Notes: generated by a model from the sequence alone, not told the origin. Positions 25,359 to 34,207 are shown, numbered from the stretch's first letter. The stretch: DNA of 64,000 nt from Alistipes sp. Marseille-P5061 (GCF_900290115.1 NZ_LT985748.1:87115-151114), one strand, 5' to 3'. Program-made: numbers and translations.

Positions 25359-26190
25359 CTCGTGCGATAAGGTTATGTCGTGGAACATCCGGCAGACCGG
25401 CGTTGCTTTCCTGCTTTTCCGCGGCTCGCGCACCCGTTTGCGGGCTTCGCCCGGTTGTTCGCCGTAGCCCGGTTTTGCCCCGGCTGCTGCGGCTTTCCGC
25501 TGCTTCCCCGCAGCTTTTGCGGCCTTCCCGCGTTCTTCACCCGGTCGCTCCGCGGGCCCCTTTCGGTTGCCCGGTCTTCTCGCAATCTTCTTCCGGTTGC
25601 CTGCGGTGCTTGGCGCTCTCCACTCCCCGGCGGCCGCATCACGGCGCGGCACCTCCATCCACGGCGGACGTGTCACAGCACTCCGCAGCCGATGTCGTTT
25701 CGGACCATCGGTGCGGCGTATGGAAAGAGGCCTCGGACAGACATCGTTCTGATGGCTGTTTCCTCTCTGGCTATGCGGTTGTTGCGGAAGGCTCGGACTT
25801 GGGGGCGAGTCTTGGGCAGGACGCTTGGTCGGGGGTAGCGCGTCGCTGTTTGCACAGTCTGCTTTTCATCGGCAAAATTCATCATTTGCCGGCGAAGTTC
25901 TTATTCCCGAAGGTTTGACGAAGTGTTCGATTTGTCCTTATTTGACCCCTTCGGGGTGCAATTCCCCTCCGGCGGATGAAAATATTCCTCGGGTGTGCCC
26001 GTGCCGGGAGTCGGAGGATGCTCCCGTACGGGGAGGATGAGGGCGGGTGCGGTGAAGCGGGGCGTCTTTTAATACTAAGTGTCGCGGGGCAGCCCCGATA
26101 CGACCGTCGGGCGTGCGGCAAATCCGTGCCGACACCGGTCGGAGTGCCGGGTGCGGATGGTGAAGATGCCGCATCGGAGACGAAAATGCA
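25359..26190. other. about 830-bp spacer upstream of the epimerase operon, no confident gene
   Basis: From 25380 to 25660 the minus strand is rich in Arg/Lys/Gly/Ala codons (runs such as KKIARRPGNRKGPAERPG) without a domain or a good start, so I treat it as low-complexity spacer. From about 25660 to 25870 several short frames overlap, none with coding features. At 25868-25948 lies an AT-rich element homologous to 33592-33671. I could not find a TAnnTTTG box on the minus strand for the epimerase operon. Confidence 0.5.
25868..25948 (-). repeat. conserved leader-like element, copy 1
   Basis: About 80 bp align with 33592-33671 in the same orientation. The core CAAAATTCATCATTTG is identical and GTGTTCG near the far end is shared. 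It lies upstream of the minus-strand epimerase operon, with a basic-codon-rich spacer between. It could be a promoter/leader or a small dispersed repeat. Confidence 0.6.
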
Positions 26191-26220
26191 TTGCCGCAAC
26201 CATATTTTTTCCTATCTTTA
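26191..26220 (+). promoter_or_regulatory. promoter of the TPR/AraC regulator
   Basis: TTG at 26191-26193 and TATCTTTA at 26213-26220 are 19 nt apart. The leader to ATG 26306 would be about 80 nt. Confidence 0.6.
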
Positions 26221-26305
26221 CGCCATTGGATGCACCGTGAACCCTTCGAACGCTCCCGTGCCCGGTTCCATTGCACCCTCCCTTCCTCCTTCCCCTTGAC
26301 GCCTC

Positions 26306-28027
26306 ATGAAACGGTCTGTCGTCACATATGCGCACCATGCAGTGGTCCTGTTGCTGCTACTCTGCTCGCTTGCGGCCTGCTCGCATGCGAAGCCCGGCAC
26401 GACCGATGAGGTCGATGCCGCCACGAAGCTGGCCCGCGAAACGCTGGCCCGCACGCTGCAGCGCTACAGCTTCGCCGGACAGCACGACTCGGTGATTCTC
26501 GTCGCCCGCCCGGCCTACGGTGACGCCGCCCGGCGGCACGATACGCTGATGATGGTCTACACGGGGCTCAACATGGCGCAGTCGTACCTCTTCATGGGCG
26601 ACATGGACTCGGTGCGCCGCTACGTCGACCTCATCGAGCCGCTGAAGGATTTCCCCCTCTCGTCGGGGCTGCACATCATGCGCAGCAACGTGCTCGGCAG
26701 CTACCTCCTCCGTTCGAGCCTCGACTACTCGAAGGCGCTCAACAACTACATCGAGGGGCTGGAGTGGGCCGACGGCCGCGAGAATACAAGCGACCGCATC
26801 GCGCTGCTTTCGAACATCGTCAACATCTTCTACGTGCAGAACAGCGACAAGGGCTATGAGTATGCCCGCGAGGCCTACTCCCTGGCCACCACGCAGGAGG
26901 GGGTCAGCCTCTATGCCAAGTGCGCGGCCTGCATCGTCATGGCGCAGATGTACTACGTGAAGCACGATTACGACGCTGCGGAGCGTTACCTGACCCAAGC
27001 CGACCGCTATGCGCAGCAGGGCGGGGCCCATTCGCAGATGCCGTTCATCTATGCCATGTTCGCCTGGATAAGCCAGTCGCGCGGCGACGGGGCCGACGCC
27101 TCGAAGTTCTACGACCGGGCCCTCGACTTCATCCGCTACACCGACCCCGGCACCGCCTCGCAGGTCTACCTCACCTACGGCGACTACCTGCTCGGACGCG
27201 GCGAGCGCACGGCGGCGGCCGGCATGTACCGGCGGGGGCTCGAGATTTCGGACTCGACCGGCAACATGGAGTACCGCAAGAGCCTGCTCGGCCAGATGGC
27301 CGACCTCTCCTACGAGATGGGGAACTACATGGATGCCGCCCGCTATTCGCGCATGTACAAGACCTACTCCGACACCACGTCGAATCTGCGCGAGCGGGAG
27401 TTCCGCGAGCTCATCGAGCAGCGCGAGGCCTCGGAGGTCGAGCGCATGATGCTGGCCCGCGAGCTGGAGCAGCGCAAGAACCGGCAGCGTCTGTTGCTGC
27501 TGCTCTCGCTCTCCATCGGCGTGACGGGCTTCTCGTTCCTGCTCGGGCTGCTCTACTACCGCCAGCGCAAGATGTACGGCAAACTGGTCAAGAAGCATCA
27601 GGAGTACCTCTCGCTGCTGGAGCTCAAGTCGAACTGCAACACCAGCGCCGGTGGCGACGAACACAGCGATACGGACCGCGAGCTCTTCGGCAAGATTGAA
27701 CACCTCATGCGCGTCGACCGGATTTACCGCATGAAGAACCTCACGCTGGAGGTGCTGGCCGACATGACCGAATCCAACCGGACCTACTGCTCGCGCGCCA
27801 TCAACACCTTTGCCGGCATGTCGTTCAACCGCTACCTCGACACCTTCCGCATCGCCGAGGCGACGCGCCTCATCGCCGACCGGGGCAGCGACATGCTCTT
27901 CAAACAGCTGGCCGACGACATCGGCTACAACTCGGTCACGGTCTTCTCGAAGGCCTTCCAGCGGGAGACCGGATGCACTCCAAGCATCTACCGCAAGGAG
28001 GTCAGAGGCTACAAATCGGACAAATAA
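26306..28027 (+). CDS. membrane-anchored TPR sensor with cytoplasmic AraC HTH
   Basis: The 573-aa protein has an N-terminal signal with a lipobox-like LAAC (Cys25) and TPR-type helical repeats to about 365 (YSKALNNYIEGLEWA, YDAAERYLTQADRYA, DYLLGRGERTAAAGMYRRGLE). A coiled coil (LIEQREASEVERMMLAREL) precedes one transmembrane helix at about 395-417 (LLLLLSLSIGVTGFSFLLGLL). The cytoplasmic tail carries an AraC-type double HTH at about 470-570 (LTLEVLADMTESNRTYCSRAI, LADDIGYNSVTVFSKAFQRETG). This single-protein layout would carry a periplasmic signal directly to DNA. It lies immediately upstream of two lipoprotein genes, which are its likely targets. It differs from the 1.3-4.3 kb regulators by its AraC rather than LuxR-like tail. 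Confidence 0.85.
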   Translation: MKRSVVTYAHHAVVLLLLLCSLAACSHAKPGTTDEVDAATKLARETLARTLQRYSFAGQHDSVILVARPAYGDAARRHDTLMMVYTGLNMAQSYLFMGDMDSVRRYVDLIEPLKDFPLSSGLHIMRSNVLGSYLLRSSLDYSKALNNYIEGLEWADGRENTSDRIALLSNIVNIFYVQNSDKGYEYAREAYSLATTQEGVSLYAKCAACIVMAQMYYVKHDYDAAERYLTQADRYAQQGGAHSQMPFIYAMFAWISQSRGDGADASKFYDRALDFIRYTDPGTASQVYLTYGDYLLGRGERTAAAGMYRRGLEISDSTGNMEYRKSLLGQMADLSYEMGNYMDAARYSRMYKTYSDTTSNLREREFRELIEQREASEVERMMLARELEQRKNRQRLLLLLSLSIGVTGFSFLLGLLYYRQRKMYGKLVKKHQEYLSLLELKSNCNTSAGGDEHSDTDRELFGKIEHLMRVDRIYRMKNLTLEVLADMTESNRTYCSRAINTFAGMSFNRYLDTFRIAEATRLIADRGSDMLFKQLADDIGYNSVTVFSKAFQRETGCTPSIYRKEVRGYKSDK

Positions 28028-28091
28028 TCCGATAATTTGTAAAATTGTAGAACTATCTACAGTTAAATTTTCATTCTTGGACCGTTCTCTC

Positions 28092-28099
28092 TACTTTTG
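28092..28099 (+). promoter_or_regulatory. -7 box of the Big_2 lipoprotein pair
   Basis: TACTTTTG, 77 nt before ATG 28176. The -33 region is weak (TTTC at about 28069), which would suit activation by the upstream regulator. Confidence 0.55.
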
Positions 28100-28175
28100 A
28101 GGAAGAGGTTTTCCCCACTCGGCGGGCGCCTCTTCCCCGAATCCTTTTATTAATCCTTAACGAACGGTCACTACT

Positions 28176-29762
28176 ATGAAACATGCATTATTTGCAGTTC
28201 GGATGTTGGTATTCTGGACTGTCGCGGTAGTCCTGTTTGCCGGGTGTTCCGATGATGAAAACACCGACAAGGTCACACCGAAACCTACACTGGAAGAGAT
28301 AATCCTCGACAAGGAGGCTGTAACGCTCGATGTCGGCGACCGGTATACGTTCGAAGTCACGCTGCTTCCCGAGGGTATTGAAAACGTCGTGCTGACCTGG
28401 AGCTCGAGCGACCCCGAGACGGTCTCGGTCGAGGAGGGCACCGTCACGGCGCTGGCTTACGGCGAGGCTGTCGTCACGGTCAGCTCGGGCAATGTCTCGG
28501 CAAGCTGCCGGGTAACGGTCGATGACGGCATCGTCGATGTCGAGTCGGTCACGCTCAATACCCACAACCTCGATTTGAAAGTGGGCGAGACCTACAAGCT
28601 GGAGGCCATCGTCGAGCCTGAGGATGCCGTATACGAATTGACGTGGGAGTCCTCCGACGACCAGATTGTCAAGGTCAGCGACACGGGTTCAATCGAGGCG
28701 CTGGCCGCCGGTGAGGCGACCGTGACCGTCACGGCGGGCGAATACTCCGACGAGTGCGTCGTCGTGGTGACCGAAGTGGCCGTCGAGAGCATCACGCTCA
28801 ACCAGACGGAGCTCGAACTCGAGGAGGGCGGCTACTCGGTGCTCATCGCAACGGTCAAGCCCGACGATGCCACCAACAAGGGTGTCACCTGGACGAGCCT
28901 CGACGAGACGGTGGCTACGGTCGACCAGACCGGTATGGTGAAGGCCCTCAAGGCGGGCAATACCACCGTCCGCGCAACGGCCGGCGCCTGCACGGCCGAG
29001 TGCAAGGTCGTCGTGACGGCCTCCGAGACGCCCCCTTCGACCTCGTCGGTCAACGTGGGTGACTACTTCTACTCCGATGGCACCTGGTCGACGGAGCTCC
29101 AGGAGGACAAAACCGTTGTCGGCATCGTATTCCATGCCGGCGATGCAACGGCCACCGACGCGGCTCTGGCCCGCGACCACGGTGACTGCACGCACGGCCT
29201 GGCCGTCTCGCTGAGCGAGGTGACCATCACTTGGCAGTCGCAGGCCGCCCAGTACGGCAAGACCGTCTCGTCGTGGATTGAGGCCAACGCACCCGACTAC
29301 GAGCCCATTCTCACCAGCGGCACCGCAGCCAATGCCGGCAACCTGATGGGATACAATAACACGATGGCCCTCAAGGCCTTCAACGCAGCGGCCGAGAACA
29401 GCGCATGGCCCGTAGAGTCGGTCGACGGACTGGAGACCTTCAGCGCCTCGAATGCCGCACCCTCCTCCACCAGCGGATGGTACATCCCGTCGGTACGCGA
29501 AATGTCGCTGCTCATCTCGGGCAAGGTCGACGGCAACTTCGAGGAGGCCTCCTCGGACGACAACCGCAGGGCGGTGAACACGGTGCTGGAGACCGTCGGC
29601 GGCACGCTGATTCAGGGCATCTTCTCCATCATCCCGGGCGTCTACCAGACTTCGTCCGAGGTCGATGCCGACAACTTCTACCAGGTGCTGACCTCCACGG
29701 CACAGGCTTCGGCCAGCCCGAAGACCGAGGCGCTCAAGCTGCGTCCCATCCTTGCCTTCTGA
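28176..29762 (+). CDS. Big_2-repeat surface lipoprotein A
   Basis: The 528-aa protein has a lipoprotein signal (FWTVAVVLFAGCSDDE, lipobox FAGC) and three bacterial Ig-like group 2 repeats between about 40 and 285. Each shows the GxxxTLxAxVxP...VTWxSSD...VSxxGxVxALxxGxAxVTV pattern. The C-terminal domain, about 295-528, starts VGDYFYSDGTW and contains GWYIPSVREMSLLISG, similar in style to the Lcl/DUF1566 or FISUMP type domains, and ends LKLRPILAF. It is probably held on the outer membrane and surface-exposed; the ligand is unknown. It is followed 46 nt later by a paralogue with the same architecture. Confidence 0.82.
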   Translation: MKHALFAVRMLVFWTVAVVLFAGCSDDENTDKVTPKPTLEEIILDKEAVTLDVGDRYTFEVTLLPEGIENVVLTWSSSDPETVSVEEGTVTALAYGEAVVTVSSGNVSASCRVTVDDGIVDVESVTLNTHNLDLKVGETYKLEAIVEPEDAVYELTWESSDDQIVKVSDTGSIEALAAGEATVTVTAGEYSDECVVVVTEVAVESITLNQTELELEEGGYSVLIATVKPDDATNKGVTWTSLDETVATVDQTGMVKALKAGNTTVRATAGACTAECKVVVTASETPPSTSSVNVGDYFYSDGTWSTELQEDKTVVGIVFHAGDATATDAALARDHGDCTHGLAVSLSEVTITWQSQAAQYGKTVSSWIEANAPDYEPILTSGTAANAGNLMGYNNTMALKAFNAAAENSAWPVESVDGLETFSASNAAPSSTSGWYIPSVREMSLLISGKVDGNFEEASSDDNRRAVNTVLETVGGTLIQGIFSIIPGVYQTSSEVDADNFYQVLTSTAQASASPKTEALKLRPILAF

Positions 29763-29808
29763 TTTGAACGATTCATACAGTTGCGAACCCCAAAAACCCA
29801 AAAGTACC

Positions 29809-31386
29809 ATGAAAAGATTTTCTGCTTTGTTCCTTGCCGCTTTGAGCGGTTTGGTGATGTGCGGATGCCAGGAGTCGGACTCGGACTCCTCGCTCCAGTC
29901 CGTAACCCTCAATACGCATGAACTCAACCTTTCGGTCGGTAAAGAGCAGACCCTGACGGCTGTCGTCTCTCCCGGAACGAGTGAAGGGCTGATGTTCGAG
30001 TGGGCATCCGCCAATCCCGAAATCGCAAGTGTGAGCGAAAACGGTGTCGTTCTCGCGGTAGCTCCCGGTCAGACCGTCGTGTCGGTGTCGTGCCAGGGCA
30101 AGAGGGACGAATGTCGGGTGACGGTGACGGAGGCCGTCGACAAGGTGACCGTGACCCCGTCGACGGGTGAGGTGCTCATCGGCCAGACGCTCAGCCTCGA
30201 GGCCGAGGTGACGCCCGCCGAAATCGACGCTCCGGTGACGTGGCTGTCGACCAACGAGGACATCGCCACGGTGAGCGATGACGGCGTGGTAACGGGCGTC
30301 GCAACGGGTACGGTGATTGTCATGGCCGAGGCCGGTGGTGTTACGGGTACTGCCATGATTTCGGTCGTAGGTACGCCCGTCGAGTCGGTGACACTCAACG
30401 AGACCAGCATCGAGATTGACGAGGGCGAGACGCATACGCTGTCGGCTACGGTACTGCCGGCATCGGCCGACAACAAGAGCATCACCTGGTCGTCGTCCGA
30501 CGAGCGGATTGCCACCGTCAGCGGCACGGGTGCCGTCTACGGCAAGCGTCCGGGTGAGGCGGTCATCACCGCACGTGCCGGCAACTGCACGGCCGAGTGT
30601 CGTGTGACGGTCAATGCGCTGCCGCTGGCCGTGGGTCACTTCTACTATTCGGACGGCTCATGGTCGGCAACCTACGACTCGGGCAAGACGGCAATCGGCG
30701 TCGTATTCTATGTGGGCGACGTGACCCAGAGCGACCCGGCCCTGGCCCGCGAACACCCCGACTGCACGCACGGACTGGTCGTCGCACTTCAGGAGTCGAC
30801 CGAGGAGCTCGCATGGCAGAGCCAGTCGGAGGCCTACGGCAAGACGATTGGCGAATGGGTCGATGCCAATGTGACCGACTACGAAACGCCCATAACGGAC
30901 TTCGGCCTGGAGGATAACCTCAATATCCCGATGGGTTACAACAACACCAAGGCCATCGAGGCCTTCAACGCTGCGGCCGAGAACAGTGAATGGCCCGTCG
31001 GTGTAGTCGAGTTTGTGGACAACTACCGCGAGACGGTCGCCGCTCCCGAGGCATCGAGCGACTGGTACCTCGGCTCGGCCAAGGAGATGTCGCTGCTCGC
31101 CACGGGCGAATACAACGGCAACATCTGGGATATCCGCGATTCGGGCGCTTCGGTCCGGAACCTCAAGACGGTGAACGAGAGCATCGCGCTGATTCCGGGT
31201 GCCCAGACCATCGGCACGGCCATTCCGGTAGGCTTCATGCTCTACTGGACCAGCACCGAGGTCATTGCAGCGGATGACTTCCCTTCGATGGCCATCTCGA
31301 TGACCACCACCAACGGGCAGATGCCCCGTTGCTACAAGTACGAGTCGTATCCCATCTATCGTACGCGTGCCATCCTGGCATTCTAA
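29809..31386 (+). CDS. Big_2-repeat surface lipoprotein B (paralogue)
   Basis: The 525-aa product from ATG 29809 (MKRFSALFLAALSGLVMCGC) has a lipobox ending MCGC and three Big_2 repeats (LNTHELNLSVGKEQTL, GEVLIGQTLSLEAEVTP, NETSIEIDEGETHTLSATV). Its C-terminal domain is parallel to protein A: VGHFYYSDGSWS, CTHGLVVALQES, MGYNNTKAIEAFNAAAENSEWP, DWYLGSAKEMSLLATG, and the shared ending RTRAILAF. The two copies are clearly diverged, so the duplication is old. ATG 29809 was chosen because the frame upstream has no signal peptide. A strong terminator at 31427 ends the pair. Confidence 0.82.
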   Translation: MKRFSALFLAALSGLVMCGCQESDSDSSLQSVTLNTHELNLSVGKEQTLTAVVSPGTSEGLMFEWASANPEIASVSENGVVLAVAPGQTVVSVSCQGKRDECRVTVTEAVDKVTVTPSTGEVLIGQTLSLEAEVTPAEIDAPVTWLSTNEDIATVSDDGVVTGVATGTVIVMAEAGGVTGTAMISVVGTPVESVTLNETSIEIDEGETHTLSATVLPASADNKSITWSSSDERIATVSGTGAVYGKRPGEAVITARAGNCTAECRVTVNALPLAVGHFYYSDGSWSATYDSGKTAIGVVFYVGDVTQSDPALAREHPDCTHGLVVALQESTEELAWQSQSEAYGKTIGEWVDANVTDYETPITDFGLEDNLNIPMGYNNTKAIEAFNAAAENSEWPVGVVEFVDNYRETVAAPEASSDWYLGSAKEMSLLATGEYNGNIWDIRDSGASVRNLKTVNESIALIPGAQTIGTAIPVGFMLYWTSTEVIAADDFPSMAISMTTTNGQMPRCYKYESYPIYRTRAILAF

Positions 31387-31426
31387 TTCCAAATGAGAAG
31401 CGGCAGAGCAGATTCTGTCGTTGAGA

Positions 31427-31467
31427 GGGGTCGGACCAAATGAGGGGGAGGTCCGACCCCCTTTTTT
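31427..31467 (+). terminator. terminator after the lipoprotein pair
   Basis: GGGGTCGGACC and GGTCCGACCCC form an 11-bp stem followed by CTTTTTTG. It may act in both directions, as the minus-strand gene ends at 31514. Confidence 0.9.
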
Positions 31468-31513
31468 GTCTGTTCGCGCGGGGTTGCTCCCTCTGCTGAA
31501 GCCGGCTTCGGTG

Positions 31514-32218
31514 TCAGAGGTCGCCCAACAGCTGGAACTTGATTCCGAAGGAAAAGTATACGATGTCGGAGAGATGCAGCGTCCGGTTGCCGCATTTCGC
31601 GATGATATCCAGGTCGTTGGCCGAGAGTTCGTAGTAGAGCGTGATGTTGCGCAGCAGGGAGTCCCCCTTCAGATACCAGGTGACGCGCTGCCCGGCGTAG
31701 AGATGCAGCCGCAGCCGCGAGGTGAAGCTGTAGTACTGGTCGCCCGGATAGCGGTCCGGTTCGTGAATCCAGAACTTTTCGCCCGAGATGAGCGTCATGT
31801 AGAGTCCGCAGGTGAAGGGTTCGATGGCGAGCCGTTCGCAGCAGCGGATGCTCCACGGGATGTAGTTCTGACGGAGTGTAAAGGTGGTGTGCGTCTTGTC
31901 GGCATAGGCTCCCGGCAGCAGGCCAATCATCAGGTCGGTCTCCCAGCGGCATTTGCGGCCGTAGTCCCAGCCGTAGCCTGCGGAGACGACCCCCATGCCG
32001 CCGGCATACTGGACCTTGACGTGGGTCGGCAGCAGCCGCTTCCAGGAGCGGTAGCCACGATGCTCCCTGAAATCGAGCCGGAGCGGAGTGCGTCCCTCCG
32101 GCGACGGCTCCGCTTGCGCCTGTGTCTGCGCCTGCATCTGCGCCGATACGGCCGAGACCCACAGCATCCCGGTAAGCAGCAGAAGAAGCCTCCTAAAACT
32201 CGACGCGCGTGCACTCAT
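31514..32218 (-). CDS. outer-membrane beta-barrel protein (DUF3575-like)
   Basis: The 234-aa product has a signal peptide (FRRLLLLLTGMLWVSAVSAQ) and a Gln/Ala-rich linker, then alternating hydrophobic/aromatic strands (VKVQYAGGMGVVSAGYGWDYG, WETDLMIGLLP, ITLYYELSAND, DIVYFSFGIKFQL). The last strand ends near the C-terminus, as in small outer-membrane barrels; YGWDYG and the overall plan resemble DUF3575 proteins. It overlaps the end of the metallophosphoesterase gene by 26 nt, so the two are co-transcribed and probably translationally coupled. No function can be assigned beyond the location. Confidence 0.65.
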   Translation of the reverse strand: MSARASSFRRLLLLLTGMLWVSAVSAQMQAQTQAQAEPSPEGRTPLRLDFREHRGYRSWKRLLPTHVKVQYAGGMGVVSAGYGWDYGRKCRWETDLMIGLLPGAYADKTHTTFTLRQNYIPWSIRCCERLAIEPFTCGLYMTLISGEKFWIHEPDRYPGDQYYSFTSRLRLHLYAGQRVTWYLKGDSLLRNITLYYELSANDLDIIAKCGNRTLHLSDIVYFSFGIKFQLLGDL

Positions 32219-32997
32219 ATCCCTCGCTGTTTACCGTAAAGAGCAGGTAGCTCCGTTTGTGTATGTTGTCGCATTCGTAGTAGAGCACCCCGTCGTCGAA
32301 GAGCTCCGTGACGTTGTAGCTGTGTCCGTGGCCGTTGATGCAGCAGAGCAGTCGGGGAAACTCCCTGATGACGAACTGGAAGACCCGGGCCACGTTGTTG
32401 TCGAACTGCTCCGTATAGGGGCGCGCATGCATGGTGACGATGGTCCGCGTGGCTTCGGCCGGAAAATCCGCCAGCTCCGATTCGAGAAATTCGAAGTTGG
32501 GAGCCGGTTCCCGCAGGTCGAACTCCAGGGCGTTGGTATTGAGGCAGATGAATCGTATGTCACCGGCCGTGAAGGCGAAGTTGAAGGCTCCGAAGACCTT
32601 TTGGAAAATCTCTTCGCCCGTGGCCAGACAGTCGTGGTTGCCGAGCAGAACGACGTACGGCACCCGGAGGCGGTTGAGTATGTCGCGCTGACGTTCGAAC
32701 TCGACCTTCATCCCGAAATCCGACATGTCTCCCGCGTGGAGCACGAAGTCGATGTCGTCGCGGTTGTTGAGCGCCTGCACGGCGTCTTCCGTCTCGTCGT
32801 ACCAGCGCTGCGTGTCGGAGATGACGGCGAAGCGGATGGCATCCCGGCCGGCCGTTGCGGCCTCGATGCGGGCGATGTTTTTCGCGTTGATGTCGCATTC
32901 GCCCTCGACGCGGGTGTCGTAGGGGTGGTAGTTAACCTGGCACGATGCCGCCGTGAGGGCAAGGCATGCGAGGAGAAGGCGGGAGAGGGTAAGACAT
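32193..32997 (-). CDS. calcineurin-like metallophosphoesterase lipoprotein (start uncertain)
   Basis: The catalytic domain is complete: FAVISDTQRW, LHAGDMSDFG, LLGNHDC, TMHARPY and CINGHGHSYN give the metal-binding residues of calcineurin-like phosphoesterases, with Gln instead of His in the first motif. A lipoprotein signal (LTLSRLLLACLALTAASC) precedes it, but this frame has no start codon near the signal; the nearest in-frame ATGs are at 33149 and 33161, some 50 residues too early. One base out of frame, ATG 32997 sits 8 nt after AAAGGAG and directly at the signal. The simplest reading is a single-base indel in the first codons. The product should hydrolyse a phosphoester outside the cytoplasm. 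It overlaps the barrel protein gene downstream. Confidence 0.7.
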
Positions 32998-33276
32998 GCG
33001 GAGGCTCCTTTGCGGGTCCACCCCTTGGGTGCCGGGTGGCTGCGCCGGCGGATGGGGCATCCCGCGGCAGCCGACGGCGCGCACGGCGAGGCGGAGCCGC
33101 CGGGCGAGCGACGTCCGGAGTCCGTTCCGCAGAGAGGAGTGGGTGTCATGGGCCTTTTCATTGGGTGTTCGTTCCAGAATCCGCCGGAAGGGGACGGTAA
33201 TCGGGCAGTCGCACCGTTCCGCACCGTTGCATCGCTTCCTTCGCACCATTTCCTCCGCACCTTTGGGCGATGTTTC

Positions 33277-33564
33277 CTTCGCGCCGTTTTGCGTCGTTTT
33301 CTTCGCGCCGTTTTGCGTCGTTTCCTTCGCGCCGTTTTGCGTCGTTTTCTTCGCGCCGTTTTGCGTCGTTTTCTTCGCGCCGTTTCGCGTCGTTTTCTTC
33401 GCGCCGTTTTGCGTCGTTTTTTTCGCGCCGTTTTGCGTCGTTTTTTTCGCGCCGTTTTGCGTCGTTTTCTTCGCGCCGTTTTGCGTCGTTTTCTTCGCGC
33501 CGTTTTGCGTCGTTTTCTCCGCGCCGTTTTGCGTCGTTTTCTCCGCGCCGTTTCGCGTCGTTCC
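33277..33564. repeat. tandem repeat, 12 x 24 bp
   Basis: Twelve contiguous 24-bp units, each built around CGCGCCGTTTTGCGTCG, with a few substitutions (for instance at 33322-33324, 33386, 33421, 33518 and 33561-33564). Because 24 is a multiple of three, all six frames stay open. The minus strand would read NGAKKTTQ or similar octapeptides. No start, domain or signal supports translation. It lies upstream of the metallophosphoesterase gene. Confidence 0.95.
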
Positions 33565-33591
33565 CGAGCCGTTCTGCTCCATCCGGATTCC

Positions 33592-33671
33592 ATGGACAAA
33601 ATTCATCATTTGTCGGGAAATCCTGTTTCCGGGATTTCGTGCAATGTGTTCGTATTTTCTCCATTTTGTCC
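33592..33671 (-). repeat. conserved leader-like element, copy 2
   Basis: Homologous to 25868-25948, with identical core CAAAATTCATCATTTG at 33597-33612. As in copy 1, it lies upstream of a minus-strand operon and is separated from it by low-complexity sequence rich in basic codons on the minus strand. Confidence 0.6.
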
Positions 33672-34024
33672 TCATGAAGAGGGGAAAAGAGGTGCTTGAT
33701 TCAGCGCTCCTGTTCTAATGGTCGGTATCTTTATTCCGGGAGGACGAAACGGGGCAGCGCAGGTAGGGCGGGTTGAGTGGGGAGGATTGTGTTGGTCGGG
33801 AGGCTCTGGCTGGAGCGGGAGCGTATCAGGCCGGAGCGGGCAAAAGGGCATGCCGTGTGGGAACAGTATCAGGACGGGGTTTCCCGGATGTTTGCGCGGG
33901 TATGGCTGAGTGGATGCGCGGGGATGCGTGCGTGTAGGGTCGGCTTCGGGGTGGGGTAGCCCGTGGCTCCGCCGATGCGGGGAGGTGGCGGAAATCGCCG
34001 GTCCGGTGTGCAAATTGTCTGCCG
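33672..34024. other. 350-bp spacer, no gene seen
   Basis: G-rich on the plus strand, with scattered short frames only. TATCTTTA at about 33727 resembles a -7 box but no gene follows it. I see no domain-bearing frame, tRNA or repeat. Confidence 0.5.
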
Positions 34025-34064
34025 GGAAAAGAAAAAAGGAGCTACGAATCATCGTAACTCCTTG
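34025..34064 (-). terminator. terminator of tRNA-Met
   Basis: Minus strand AAGGAGTTACGATGATTCG pairs with TAGCTCCTT, then TTTTTCTTTT. Confidence 0.85.
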
Positions 34065-34070
34065 ATTTTC

Positions 34071-34147
34071 TGGTAGCGGGAGAGAGACTTGAACTCTCGA
34101 CCTCATGATTATGAATCATGCGCTCTAACCAGCTGAGCTATCCCGCC
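34071..34147 (-). tRNA. tRNA-Met (CAT), elongator type
   Basis: The minus strand folds with acceptor GGCGGGA/TCCCGCT, D-arm AGCTCAGCTGGTTAGAGC, anticodon stem-loop CATGATTCATAATCATG with anticodon CAT, T-loop GTTCAAGTC, and encoded CCA. It lacks the C1-A72 mismatch and the GGG/CCC anticodon stem of initiators. A lysidine-modified Ile tRNA cannot be fully excluded. Confidence 0.9.
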
Positions 34148-34207
34148 ATGGCTTCGTCTCAATCCTCGGGCGGTGAACCGCTGTCGGTTGGGGTTTCAAA
34201 GCGAGTG

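Noticed and set aside
33277..33564. CRISPR array
   Set aside because: The 24-bp units are contiguous with no unique spacers, and no cas gene is near.
32932..33675. Lys/Thr/Gln/Asn octapeptide-repeat protein
   Set aside because: All six frames are open through the repeat, so the open frame is not evidence of coding; no signal, domain or promoter supports it.
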